This document shows, one piece after another, positions 39,327 to 49,562 of a stretch of 64,000 nt of DNA (the first letter of the stretch is position 1; each line of letters begins with the position of its first letter). The position numbers and the translations under genes are program-made. Source of the stretch: Tetrapisispora phaffii CBS 4417 (taxonomy: Eukaryota > Ascomycota > Saccharomycetes > Saccharomycetales > Saccharomycetaceae); NCBI RefSeq assembly GCF_000236905.1, contig NC_016529.1, forward strand, positions 310,001 through 374,000. Reading direction: 5' to 3'. The notes below the pieces were generated by a model that did not search any database, had not been told where the DNA came from, and saw only the letters and a program-made list of their open reading frames with translations.

Positions 39327-40433
39327 CTACATAAATTTATTATCTCTTAGAAATGGTCCTGACGATGGATTACCAAACACTGACTGCGTGAACCCTTGAT
39401 AGAAATTGTTAGTCATCGCACAGTCAGAATTTTCATAAACAATTCTTGCTTTTGGTAACCATTTTTGCATATTTTCTATTCTTCTTTCACTTGCAGGATG
39501 CGTGGACAGAAATTCTGTTATTTCATTTGATTTTAATCTATGTCTTCTCTCAAATTCAGAAAATCTTGCCCACAAATTCACAGCCTCTTCTGGATTAAAG
39601 CAAGCTCGAGACATCAACATCAATCCAATATAATCTGCCTCAGTTTCCATTTTCCTAGAGGCAGGCATCCTCAGTAAACCATCCAATAGAATATCATTCA
39701 CTGAATTGATTCCTGTCACAGAATACATAAGTAACCCTATTAGAAAATAAATTGGGGCCTTGGACAAATTTTCTGAAGTATGTCTAGCTAGTTGATGGGC
39801 AAACTCATGGGATAAGACTGTTGCTAAACCATCATCATTCTTACAAATAGGTAAAATTGATGTAAATACAAACACTTTACCACCGGGGAGGACAAATGCA
39901 TTAGGCGAAGCATTTGGGGTATCTATTATGTGAACTTCCCATTTAACACTATTTATTTTAGAGTTATCAATTTCTGGGTCTTTTATGGAGGCATCTAGTA
40001 CTTTGTAAAATATATTTTCTACTTTTCTTGTCAATTTATTATTAGGCGGTAAAATATGTTGCTGATATTGATTAATTATGGAGTTGTATGAGTATTTACC
40101 AATTTTTAATTCTAACCATTCTGGAAGCCAGATAAATTGCATACGTCCACTAATGGGAGCTTTCTTTAAATTAATGAAATAGAATACAGCAAACCCACCG
40201 ACGGCATAATAAACATATTTCCTTTTATTTTTGTCATAAATAATATTCGAAAGTGTCAAACCTCTTTGATCAGCATTATTAAACCTTTCATATCGATAAT
40301 TTCTACTATATGATCTTGAGTAAGAACCTTGCGAGATCCTCAACACACTAGGATTATATCTCCCTTGGTTATTCAGAGTTGTTCTTAACGGCCTAGCGAT
40401 CGTTACCTTATTTCTCAGTAAACAACTAAACAT
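39327..40433 (-). CDS. OMA1: Oma1, mitochondrial inner-membrane metallopeptidase
   Basis: Oma1 is an M48 zinc peptidase of the mitochondrial inner membrane, active in membrane-protein quality control under stress. The product is 368 residues (S. cerevisiae 345). The N-terminus is Arg/Ser-rich (LRNKVTIARPLRTTLNNQGR), a probable presequence, followed by one membrane segment VYYAVGGFAVFYFINL. The active site HEFAHQLARH (HExxH, about residues 209-213) and the downstream third-ligand glutamate in METEADYIGLMLM are intact. NAFVLPGGKVFVFTSILPI is a family block just before the site. STHPASERRIENMQKWLP is typical near the C-terminus. It converges with PRP16 and starts at the ATG at 40433. Confidence 0.95.
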   Translation of the reverse strand: MFSCLLRNKVTIARPLRTTLNNQGRYNPSVLRISQGSYSRSYSRNYRYERFNNADQRGLTLSNIIYDKNKRKYVYYAVGGFAVFYFINLKKAPISGRMQFIWLPEWLELKIGKYSYNSIINQYQQHILPPNNKLTRKVENIFYKVLDASIKDPEIDNSKINSVKWEVHIIDTPNASPNAFVLPGGKVFVFTSILPICKNDDGLATVLSHEFAHQLARHTSENLSKAPIYFLIGLLMYSVTGINSVNDILLDGLLRMPASRKMETEADYIGLMLMSRACFNPEEAVNLWARFSEFERRHRLKSNEITEFLSTHPASERRIENMQKWLPKARIVYENSDCAMTNNFYQGFTQSVFGNPSSGPFLRDNKFM

Positions 40434-40765
40434 GATGGACTAAATTTAAAGTAATCGTCTCTTGATAGAATAGGAGATATTCTGTAATGCAATATTAGCT
40501 GCTGTGGAGATAGTTTCACTGAACTAACACTGAATTATTTTAATAACCTTTTGTTTTACTGTTTGTGATGAGGTTAATTTATGAAAAGTTTAAGCATCTG
40601 AAAAATTATAAGTGTCATTGAATTATTAATTAAATGGAAACCTTGAAAAGTTGCTTGAGATATTTAAGAAATGGGAACTGCAAATATGCACAGATGCATA
40701 GTACTAGTTACAACATGTAGTAAACATAAAACATAAGTAAATACATATAATTTGAACGGACCACC

Positions 40766-41503
40766 ATGGCAAAACCAGAAGTTGGGTCTGCATCCTATTT
40801 GAATAAGCAGATGAAGATCAGAGGCTTACAGAAACTGAAATTTTATTGTCAGTTATGTGAGAAGCAATGTAGAGATGATAATGGATTCAAATTGCATATA
40901 AAGTCACCACACCATTTAAAAAAAATATCCACTGTGACTAAGAAAGATATAGAAGGGTTTTCAAAATCATTTGAAGAAAGTTTCTTAAAGTTGTTAAGGA
41001 ACAATCATGGTGAAAAAAAAATCAGTGCCAATAAATTTTATAATGAATTTATTCAAGATAAACATCATATACACATGAATGCAACAGAATTTACTTCTTT
41101 AAATAAATTTTTACAACATTTAAGTAAAACTGGGAAAATTAGGGTCCATGGGATTGATGAACTAGCAACAAACAGTGATAGAATTGATCTAGGTCAAGCA
41201 ATGATCAGTTATATCGATAATAGTTATGAGACATTGCTAAGGAAGGAAAGGTTGGATGAATTAATTCAGAATAAAAAGTTAGAACAAAATTTGGCTCAAA
41301 AAGTTCTTATGAAACAAATAGCTGAAGGTATTGACAATGCTAAGTCTGGAGAGGATACTCAGGAATCAACAGAGACAATAATATCGAATGAAGACCAAGA
41401 TACGAATATGGAATGTGTTCCTATAACATTTAATATAAAAACTAAGAAGGTCAATAAACCTAAAACCAAGAAATCGAAGAAAAATGTCTTTGGGAAGAAA
41501 TGA
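40766..41503 (+). CDS. RTS2: Rts2-like KIN17-domain zinc-finger protein
   Basis: A 245-residue basic nuclear-type protein of the KIN17 family (S. cerevisiae Rts2/YOR077W, 232). A single C2H2 finger sits near the N-terminus: FYCQLCEKQCRDDNGFKLHI then KSPHHLKK. The KIN17 winged-helix-like domain follows (about 50-160), with SFEESFLKLLRNNHGEKKIS and ATEFTSLNKFLQHLSKTGKI. The C-terminus is Lys-rich (KKVNKPKTKKSKKNVFGKK). Relatives bind DNA or RNA and are linked to replication or splicing in other organisms; the yeast role is poorly defined. This chromosome XV-type gene sits between two chromosome XI-type genes (OMA1, TVP38), a clear case of interleaved ancestral order. Confidence 0.9.
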   Translation: MAKPEVGSASYLNKQMKIRGLQKLKFYCQLCEKQCRDDNGFKLHIKSPHHLKKISTVTKKDIEGFSKSFEESFLKLLRNNHGEKKISANKFYNEFIQDKHHIHMNATEFTSLNKFLQHLSKTGKIRVHGIDELATNSDRIDLGQAMISYIDNSYETLLRKERLDELIQNKKLEQNLAQKVLMKQIAEGIDNAKSGEDTQESTETIISNEDQDTNMECVPITFNIKTKKVNKPKTKKSKKNVFGKK

Positions 41504-41662
41504 AATAATTACATTACATTTATACCTTATTTAAAATCTGAGGACAATCGCATATATAGAAGTAGAATTTATATAAATATGTTAGACATAATAACATCTA
41601 TACACTGCATACATATAATATTCCTTCATTAAGCTGTTCAAAAGTCTAAATAAATATCTTCT

Positions 41663-42631
41663 TTATATTTCAAATGTTGGATCTATTGAGATATGGTTGC
41701 CGGATTGGCGCTGACTCTGTAATTGAGCAAACCTTTTTTGAGTTTTGAAATATAAAATCCATGCAGTAGCAACTAATGCCGCCAAAGCTAACACTATGCT
41801 GAATACATCTAATAATTTTGTACCAGCTGATTCAGCTTCACTAAAATTCTTGATCTTTGAACCTACAAATAAGTAGATGACTAACTTAGGAGTAGTGATA
41901 ATGTTGGCAATTGCAAAATTCTTTACGGAGACACCATATACAGCTGCCACAGCACCATTTGTTAATGAATATGGGAACGGACATAATCTCAATAAGGCTA
42001 AGATGAAATAACTATTATTTTCTTGTAAGATTGATGCAAATGCTTCAAATCGACTATTCATATGTACCAATCTTTCAGCTCTATCATGAAAAAAGGTTTT
42101 AAATACAGCAAATGAACAGACAGATCCGACAACAGCACCGGAAGCTAATATACTCCAACCATGGAAAGATATACCATATATGATACCTGTTACTGTAGAT
42201 ATCAATGAGAATCCAATTAACGGTGGGAAAGAGACTAGGAATATTAGGAAGAATAAAATATAAGTTGTTGACCAACTTTCTTTCAATTCATTGGAAGTGC
42301 TAACCAATTTATTTAAGATTTTCTCATGGAATATTAACAATATGAAACCCAATAAACCAACAACAGATAATAATATAATAATTATTATTCTATGAAATAT
42401 AGGCAATGCATAAAAATGACCTAATATTTGATTAACTGTCTTCTTGGCTTGATAAACTAAACGATCTCTTGGGGCTAAATTGTAGATATCTAAAAAGTCA
42501 TCATCAAATCCATCATTCCCAGCGTCCATTTCATTATCTAAATCCCTAAAATAATCGTCGAATTCATCCGCATTACCATTGGATCTTGTAGTTTGATTAT
42601 GTCCATTACTATTTTCATTAGAATGTGACAT
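41663..42631 (-). CDS. TVP38: Tvp38, Golgi DedA/VTT-family membrane protein
   Basis: Tvp38 is a late-Golgi compartment membrane protein of the VTT/DedA (SNARE-associated Golgi protein) family, whose animal relatives include scramblase-like proteins. From the ATG at 42631 it has 322 residues (S. cerevisiae 337); the open frame extends 16 codons to a TTG. An acidic cytosolic N-terminus (FDDYFRDLDNEMDAGNDGFD) leads to several membrane segments: IIIIILLSVVGLLGFILLIF, the re-entrant VTT block PPLIGFSLISTVTGIIYGIS with GAVVGSVCSFAVF, RLCPFPYSLTNGAVAAVYGV, and a last anchor VLALAALVATAWILYF. It converges with RTS2. Confidence 0.93.
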   Translation of the reverse strand: MSHSNENSNGHNQTTRSNGNADEFDDYFRDLDNEMDAGNDGFDDDFLDIYNLAPRDRLVYQAKKTVNQILGHFYALPIFHRIIIIILLSVVGLLGFILLIFHEKILNKLVSTSNELKESWSTTYILFFLIFLVSFPPLIGFSLISTVTGIIYGISFHGWSILASGAVVGSVCSFAVFKTFFHDRAERLVHMNSRFEAFASILQENNSYFILALLRLCPFPYSLTNGAVAAVYGVSVKNFAIANIITTPKLVIYLFVGSKIKNFSEAESAGTKLLDVFSIVLALAALVATAWILYFKTQKRFAQLQSQRQSGNHISIDPTFEI

Positions 42632-43249
42632 GTTATATTTTCTCTGAATGCTTATACTTTGTAAACTCAAATACAACAAATACTATAGTTACCTTTTCTT
42701 AACCAGAGACTCTCTAATGCTAACCAAACACACATCTAACTGAACAATACCCTTTTAATATCTGAACCTTTAATTATTTGAATTAGTTTAGGATATCTGT
42801 TATTTTTTCAGTTTCAACAAGGAAAGGGACAACTTAAAATGTTAAAGGTCAAAAAAAAGAATATAATAAATATAAATGAAAGAGCCGATGTTACAATCTT
42901 TATATTTCCAAGAACAACTACTTTAACAAGTTGAATACGGTTATTGATACGATATAGGGGGTGTATTGATGACTTATTATCCTGCTTCCTTTAATTAATT
43001 AAAAAGTCAAAGTGTTAATTGCTAGTGGGTTTAACCATTTTTATTTCATTGCAAATTAAATATATTGTGTTGTTTAGAGACACTTTGGTAGCTAACATAG
43101 CTCTTGTGCATACACTGAAGCTTTGAACTTAAAAACAGTCGTGCTATTTACAACATATTTTTTTTAAAGTAATTCGTTCGACTTTTATATTGTCTTTGAG
43201 GGGTAGATATCAGAGAATAACATCACTTTGCATAATATAAATATACAAC
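42632..43249. other. Intergenic: divergent promoters TVP38/YPK9; synteny block border
   Basis: No gene or repeat that I can support. To the left the genes match S. cerevisiae YKR085-088/YOR077, to the right YOR291-296/YMR231-238, so a rearrangement relative to S. cerevisiae falls in or near this stretch. Confidence 0.5.
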
Positions 43250-46200
43250 ATGTTACCCAATGACTACAGAAATAACATGAACCATCGTTCGTCATTTTCA
43301 TCTGCTAGAACAACATCAACTTCTACCACATTAACTTCTGCTCATATCTTGGATCAAAATCAAGCTGAAATTTTTGATGGTGCAACTTCTCAAACGGTGC
43401 CTAGCTCGATGCTATCATTTCATCATCCACATTCATTCCAGTCTAATTCAGCTTTTGGTACATATAATCAACAGAGTGGTAACAACAACGAATCAATAAG
43501 AGGAAGGAGAACTACCGAAGCAGATAATCTACTTGACGATGCAGACAATAGGAGCTCTTTTAATTATAGTCAAGAAAACAGATTACATAATGAAAATTAT
43601 TCAAAAACACCTTCTAAAAGTAGAGAACAGATATCCAATTTTAAGTTTTTTTCTGAGGAACAAGTGGGTAACGCAGAAGGATCTTCCACTTTACAAAATC
43701 TAGATTATAATATCGAATGGGATATGGTACCAGTATATGAACAAAATGTTATAAGAAACTCAAGATTGAACTCCAGAAGATCATCTTTTCAGAGAAGCCA
43801 TATGCATTCTAGAAGAGGTTCTGCAGAATCATCTACTTCAGATATAGTCCACAATCAAGGTAATTATGGCTCATTTGTAGAAAATCAATTACACAACAAA
43901 CTAGACAATATATCGGGCGGCGCCCACAAGAACCACTTACTAGATACTGAACAGACTAGAGCGTATGAAGCGGGCCTCTCCACAAGAGAACAGGAGGTAC
44001 CACAAATGTATCATGCCTTTACCAATTCATCATCAGACACTTCGAAATATACCACTCGAGATAGAATACCATACGAATTGCAAAACGAGTCTGAAGAGGG
44101 ATTAGATAATAGATCTTCTAGTAATTCAATAGGAATCCCTTCCGATTCCTCACTTTTGAGTGATAACGATTTTGAAAATGCCAACCAAGTTGAAGAAAGT
44201 GGTTACAGTGATTATCAGAACAAAAAGCAAAATCTACAGCATGCAGAATACTTAAAACCTCAATATCATGAAAAGTTTTACTCTGATTACCCACCTATTA
44301 ATAAGTTCCAAAGATTCTATATTGCGGAAGAGGATCTGGTGATTGGTATTGCAGGTTACAAAACATCAAAACCTTTTTATTTGTTATACATTGCATTATG
44401 CTGGCTAACTTTTGGCATGACATATTTATTAATGAGATGGATCCCGAGTTACAAAGTGAGCTTTTTTGGTATACCTACAGAATTAGCTAAATCCGAATGG
44501 GTGGTGGTAGAAAGTGAGTTAGGTGATTTGTCAATAATTGAAATACAGCGTGCATGGTATAATAGACTGCTAACGACAATATTACATGTCCCACAAGAGG
44601 TGTATTATGATACTGTCGGTGAGGCAACCGATGACTTTAACTTTTACCATGCCTGTAAAGCAAATCCCAATATTCCCATTCTAATATCTTTTAACTACAG
44701 GTATATCTCATTCATATATTCACCTGTTAATGATTTTTTCAAAACTAACAATAATTGGACAGATCCAAAATGGTTAGAAATTGACCACATTAAGAAAGGG
44801 TTATCAAATGCTACACAAGAGGATAGAATAATCGCATTTGGAAAAAATCAAATTAATTTGTCAATGAAAAGTACAATTCAAATATTATTTGATGAAACTT
44901 TACATCCGTTTTATGTTTTTCAAATTTTCTCCATCTTACTTTGGTCCATTGATGAATATTATTATTACGCATTTTGCATCTTTTTAATATCATTAATTTC
45001 GATAATAGATAGCTTGATGGAAACTAAAAAAACTTCCAGAAGATTGGCTGAACTATCTGCATTCAATTGTGATGTCCGTGTTTTGAGAGGAGGATTCTGG
45101 ACGAATGTTAAATCTTTTGAATTGGTGCCTGGTGATATATTTGAAATATCTGACCCATCTTTAGCATTATGTCCATGTGATGCAATCTTATTAAGTGGTA
45201 ATTGTATAATTAATGAATCAATGTTAACAGGAGAATCTGTTCCCGTTTCCAAAGTACAAGCAACAAAGGAAACCATAATTCAATTACTAAATGATATGAT
45301 CAATTCACAGATAAGTAATTTTGTATCGAAATCATTCTTATTCAACGGGACAAAAATAATCAGAGCGAAAGTGACGCCGGGAGAAAATGCTGCTCTAGCA
45401 ATGGTTGTTCGTACTGGATTTTCGACAGTTAAGGGTTCACTTGTACGTTCAATGGTTTTTCCTAGACCTATTGGATTTAAATTTTATACTGATTCATTCA
45501 AATATATTGGCTTTATGACAATTATAGCTTTATTTGGCTTTTTAATTAGTTGTATTCAATTTTTACGAATAAATTTGGACAAAAAGACTATGATATTAAG
45601 AGCGCTGGATATTATAACTATAGTGGTGCCGCCTGCACTTCCTGCTACTTTGACTATTGGTATAAGCTTTGCTCTCAGTAGATTAAAGAAAAATGGTATA
45701 TTCTGTATTTCACCAACAAGAGTAAATGTTGCCGGAAAATTGGATGTCATGTGTTTTGACAAAACAGGTACATTAACAGAAGATCAGTTGGATGTATTAG
45801 GTGTTCATATTTCATTACCATCAGAGACTGAGAATATGTTATCGCCTTTAATTGAAAATGGCTATGATATCTTTACTAACTTTTCATTGAAGGACTGTAA
45901 TTCTCCATCAGATTCTAGAAGTCGTGACTTCTTGATTTCTCTTTTAACATGTCATTCTTTGAGGCATGCTGATGGTGAGTTAATCGGAGATCCTTTAGAT
46001 TATAAGATGTTTAAGTTTACTGGCTGGTTATTCGAAGAAGATTTCAAAAATAAGACTTTTCATTCATCATATGAAGAAAGATATGAAGGTGAATTATTTC
46101 CAGAAAACACTGGTATAATTCCTGCTGTAGTTTATCCTAACAGCAAAGACCCAAAAAACAAATTTATAGAGCATGATTCCAATAATTTCATCGGAATATT

Positions 46201-47815
46201 AAGAAGCTTCGAATTTATGCCGGAACTGCGTAGAATGAGTGTGATCGTAAAGCCAAGTAATGAAAACTTGTATTGGTCTTTCACCAAAGGTGCCCCAGAA
46301 GTTATTTTAGAATTATGCAATAAGAATACAATTCCATCTAATTTTGATGAAATTTTGTACCACTATACACATAATGGATTTAGAGTGATAGCTTGTGCTG
46401 GTAAAATGTTACCAAAAAGAACTTGGTTATATTCACAGCGTGTTGCAAGGGAAACGGTTGAGTCAAATTTAGAATTTTTGGGTTTTGTAATTTTTGAAAA
46501 TAAACTCAAACCTGCATCACAACCCACACTAGCAACGCTTCAAGATGCGAACATCAGAACATTAATGTGTACAGGTGATAATATTTTAACTGCTGTCTGT
46601 ATGGGTAGGGAATCTGGACTGGTTCAAACTTCGAGAATATATGTTCCATCTCTATGCACCACCGATTACGATGGAGGTCAAATAATTGTTTGGAATGATA
46701 TTGATAATCCTGAACATGAGTTAGACGTAAATACATTGAAGCCACTTGATGACTGCAAAGACTATTCACTTGGTGTCAGTGGTGAAGTTTTTAGAATTGT
46801 ATTTCGTAATGAGAATAATATCATGATTATAGATGAAGAGTATAAAAACGAAATATTGTTAAAAGCATCTATATATGCGAGAATGTCACCTGATGAGAAG
46901 CATGAATTAATGGAGCAATTGCAAAAATTAGATTATTGTGTTGGATTTTGTGGAGATGGTGCCAATGACTGTGGTGCTCTAAAAGCTGCGGATGTAGGTA
47001 TATCATTATCCGAAGCAGAAGCGTCGGTTGCAGCTCCTTTTACTTCGCAAGTATTCGATATCAGTTGCGTACTCGATATTATCAAAGAAGGACGAGCCTC
47101 ATTAGTAACTTCTTTCTCATGTTTTCAATATATGAGCTTATATTCTGCTATTCAATTTATCACTATCACTATTCTATACAGTCGTGGTTCAAATTTAGGT
47201 GATTTTCAATTTTTATATATTGACCTATTTTTGATAGTACCGTTAGCCATCTTTATGTCATGGTCAAAACCATACGACCGTTTAGATAAAAAGAGACCTT
47301 CTGCAAATCTAGTCTCCCCTAAAATCTTGTGGCCATTAGTTATCAGTATAACAATATCACTGTTCTTCCAGCTCATCCCATGGATTTATGTGAAAAACCA
47401 ACCATGGTACATCAAACCAACTATTGGAGGAGACGATGTTGTTCAGTCTTCCGACAACACTGTACTATTTTTTGTTTCAAACTTCCAATATGTCATTGCA
47501 GCACTTGTATTATCAGTAGGTCCACCATATCGGGAACCCATGTCAAAGAACATTGGATTTATATTAGATGCATCAGTGTCAATTTGGATTAGTGTGGTAT
47601 TAATGATGATAAACACGGACTCATATTTGGGTAAGCTATTACAATTAACCAAGATTTCATCAAAATTCAAAATATTGATATTGCTACTAGTGACAGCAAA
47701 TTACTTTGTACAATTATATTTGCCTAACTATGTGAAGCAAATCTTTAAGAAGAAACAAAGCAATAAGAAATATAAAAATATCTTAAGATCCCAGCAGTGT
47801 GTCGAGACCGTATAA
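43250..47815 (+). CDS. YPK9: Ypk9, vacuolar P5B-type ATPase
   Basis: Ypk9 is the yeast ATP13A2 homologue, a vacuolar P5B ATPase linked to metal tolerance; mammalian relatives export polyamines from lysosomes. The product is 1521 residues (S. cerevisiae 1472). A long Ser/Asn-rich cytosolic N-terminus precedes the hydrophobic P5B hairpin at PFYLLYIALCWLTFGMTYLL. The actuator motif is INESMLTGESVPVSK. The P5 signature PPALPATLTIGISFA lies in M4. The phosphorylated aspartate is D837 in CFDKTGTLTEDQL. KGAPEVILELC, MCTGDNILTAVCMGRESGL and CGDGANDCGALKAADVGISL are the nucleotide-binding and hinge motifs. The C-terminal membrane segments look complete. All key residues are present, so it should be active. 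The start is the ATG at 43250. Confidence 0.96.
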   Translation: MLPNDYRNNMNHRSSFSSARTTSTSTTLTSAHILDQNQAEIFDGATSQTVPSSMLSFHHPHSFQSNSAFGTYNQQSGNNNESIRGRRTTEADNLLDDADNRSSFNYSQENRLHNENYSKTPSKSREQISNFKFFSEEQVGNAEGSSTLQNLDYNIEWDMVPVYEQNVIRNSRLNSRRSSFQRSHMHSRRGSAESSTSDIVHNQGNYGSFVENQLHNKLDNISGGAHKNHLLDTEQTRAYEAGLSTREQEVPQMYHAFTNSSSDTSKYTTRDRIPYELQNESEEGLDNRSSSNSIGIPSDSSLLSDNDFENANQVEESGYSDYQNKKQNLQHAEYLKPQYHEKFYSDYPPINKFQRFYIAEEDLVIGIAGYKTSKPFYLLYIALCWLTFGMTYLLMRWIPSYKVSFFGIPTELAKSEWVVVESELGDLSIIEIQRAWYNRLLTTILHVPQEVYYDTVGEATDDFNFYHACKANPNIPILISFNYRYISFIYSPVNDFFKTNNNWTDPKWLEIDHIKKGLSNATQEDRIIAFGKNQINLSMKSTIQILFDETLHPFYVFQIFSILLWSIDEYYYYAFCIFLISLISIIDSLMETKKTSRRLAELSAFNCDVRVLRGGFWTNVKSFELVPGDIFEISDPSLALCPCDAILLSGNCIINESMLTGESVPVSKVQATKETIIQLLNDMINSQISNFVSKSFLFNGTKIIRAKVTPGENAALAMVVRTGFSTVKGSLVRSMVFPRPIGFKFYTDSFKYIGFMTIIALFGFLISCIQFLRINLDKKTMILRALDIITIVVPPALPATLTIGISFALSRLKKNGIFCISPTRVNVAGKLDVMCFDKTGTLTEDQLDVLGVHISLPSETENMLSPLIENGYDIFTNFSLKDCNSPSDSRSRDFLISLLTCHSLRHADGELIGDPLDYKMFKFTGWLFEEDFKNKTFHSSYEERYEGELFPENTGIIPAVVYPNSKDPKNKFIEHDSNNFIGILRSFEFMPELRRMSVIVKPSNENLYWSFTKGAPEVILELCNKNTIPSNFDEILYHYTHNGFRVIACAGKMLPKRTWLYSQRVARETVESNLEFLGFVIFENKLKPASQPTLATLQDANIRTLMCTGDNILTAVCMGRESGLVQTSRIYVPSLCTTDYDGGQIIVWNDIDNPEHELDVNTLKPLDDCKDYSLGVSGEVFRIVFRNENNIMIIDEEYKNEILLKASIYARMSPDEKHELMEQLQKLDYCVGFCGDGANDCGALKAADVGISLSEAEASVAAPFTSQVFDISCVLDIIKEGRASLVTSFSCFQYMSLYSAIQFITITILYSRGSNLGDFQFLYIDLFLIVPLAIFMSWSKPYDRLDKKRPSANLVSPKILWPLVISITISLFFQLIPWIYVKNQPWYIKPTIGGDDVVQSSDNTVLFFVSNFQYVIAALVLSVGPPYREPMSKNIGFILDASVSIWISVVLMMINTDSYLGKLLQLTKISSKFKILILLLVTANYFVQLYLPNYVKQIFKKKQSNKKYKNILRSQQCVETV

Positions 47816-48627
47816 CAGTTTGTACATCTATGCACAAACACACACATACACGAACCCATAGTTATATCAATGAACTCATTTATATATATACTTGTGTATC
47901 CAGAATAAAAAGTATTCCAATCATTTAGCATCCATCATGGCAGTATCAATTACTGTCGTTATTTCGAGTGACTGCTAATTACACCCACACACCAACTTAA
48001 TTGTATTTTTACAACACCCACACCGCACACAATTGCTTTCCGATCGCTGCGTGGAGATTTGTTCGCAAGAAGTACAATTTTGGCTGTCGGGCTGTTTCCC
48101 AATGACTGATAAAAAAAGAGAGAAACACCCTGAGTAAGTGGCCTTATTTTTTGAAATTTTTCCAAAAAATCGCAAGCGACGCAAAAAATTTAAAAAGTTT
48201 CAAATTCTGAAATAGTTCAAGGCAGACTCATCGCCAAATGATGAATATGCTAACTATTGAATATGCTAATGCATACACACCTACATACATACACACATAC
48301 ATACATGCACTGCTAGAGGTTTAATTATCAATAATGAATTATAGTAAGCAATAGTAATGAACATTGAAATCTTATTCTGTACTATTGAGTGTGTAATTGT
48401 AAAGGTTTTGTTGCTGTTAGTTCTAGTTCCCATGCTAACGATTGAGAGAACGTACTGCATTTCCAATGTTTAGCGATTGTAAACTATGTTAAAAGTATAT
48501 ATTGTTTGTTTAGAAGAAGAGGTTCACTCATATATGTATATTTATATATATGTCTTGGATGTATTTCTGAGTGGTTATTACATTATTTAAGAGACCAGTC
48601 GAACACATTAAAGATACACCAGTCAAA
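47816..48627 (+). promoter_or_regulatory. RPS10 upstream region with two Rap1-type sites
   Basis: ACACCCACACACC at 47981-47993 fits the Rap1 consensus completely, and ACACCCACACCGC at 48014-48026 differs at one position. Paired Rap1 sites are the usual upstream element of ribosomal protein genes. They lie about 600-650 bases before the RPS10 ATG, rather far, which suggests an early transcription start and a long leader, or other intervening elements. CA/TACA microsatellites occupy 48272-48308. There is no gene here. Confidence 0.7.
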
Positions 48628-49562
48628 ATGTTAATGCCAAAGGAAGATAGAGCTAAGATCCACAGATACTTGTTTCAAGGTATGCAAAAAAATTCAATTT
48701 TATTAATGATGGTGTGCTGTTATGATATGAGTGATAGTTTGATATGAAGAAAGAATTGTCAAGTTTAGTGTTGGAAAGCGTTAGAAGTGAAAGAGTTTAA
48801 GATGCAAGCTACTCTGTATATATGTGTTAGGAACCTTGTAATGTCTTGAAGCGAGAAGTTCAGGGCTTCAAATGCTCATTATTGAAAACGCTAGGAATGT
48901 ATCATAAACCTGTGATTAAGATATATGAAGTGAAGAGAACAGTTGATCAAATACTATTTAATACTTTATCAAGGGAAAAATTGCAATCACCAGACATTTC
49001 TGGATGTTAATGAAAATTGTCTTCATAGCAGAGATTTTATAACCATACATTATAGCTGGGAGCACGTTATTAATCCATTTAAAAAAATCATTTTAAGATT
49101 ATCTGAATAGTGAAACTTTACAGTAGTAACACTTGGTGTTTTTTTATCTATATTTCGAACTGAACAATTCAATAATCATACTTACGACATTCATTATATC
49201 CGCCAAATAAACTCCAATCGAAGAGGATAACTTTACTAACATATTTTATATTTGTATTTTTGTTACAAAAATGCTGATATATCATTTTATAAACAGAAGG
49301 TGTTGTTGTTGCCAAGAAGGACTTCAACCAACCAAAGCACGAAGAAATTGACACCAAGAACTTATATGTCATCAAGGCTTTACAATCCTTAACCTCTAAA
49401 GGTTATGTCAAGACTCAATTCTCATGGCAACACTACTACTACACCTTAACTGAAGCTGGTGTTGAATACTTGAGAGATTACTTACACTTACCAGAACACA
49501 TTGTTCCAGGTACTTACATGCAAGACAGATCACAACCACAAAGACAACAAAGAAGATACTAA
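48628..49562 (+). CDS. RPS10: 40S ribosomal protein S10 (eS10), two exons
   Basis: eS10 is a small-subunit head protein near the mRNA entry side. Exon 1 is 48628-48679 (52 nt, [17 protein letters not shown]) and exon 2 is 49297-49562. Joined they encode 105 residues, the same as in S. cerevisiae, where the intron also falls after the codon for Gln17 in phase 1. Exon 2 contains [20 protein letters not shown] then [17 protein letters not shown], and ends [24 protein letters not shown]. Codon use is strongly biased as in RPL3. The match to RPS10A (YOR293W), near YPK9 (YOR291W), fixes the block identity. The ATG is preceded by an A-rich context. Confidence 0.97.
48680..49296 (+). other. RPS10 intron (617 nt)
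   Basis: Donor GTATGC at 48680-48685 (one base off GTATGT), consensus branch point TACTAAC at 49234-49240, acceptor ACAG ending at 49296, 56 nt beyond the branch point. Long introns are normal for yeast ribosomal protein genes. I looked for box C/D or H/ACA features inside and could not support a snoRNA. Confidence 0.95.

Noticed and set aside
48680..49296. snoRNA inside the RPS10 intron
   Set aside because: No convincing box C with box D and terminal stem, nor H/ACA hairpins, could be found by eye.
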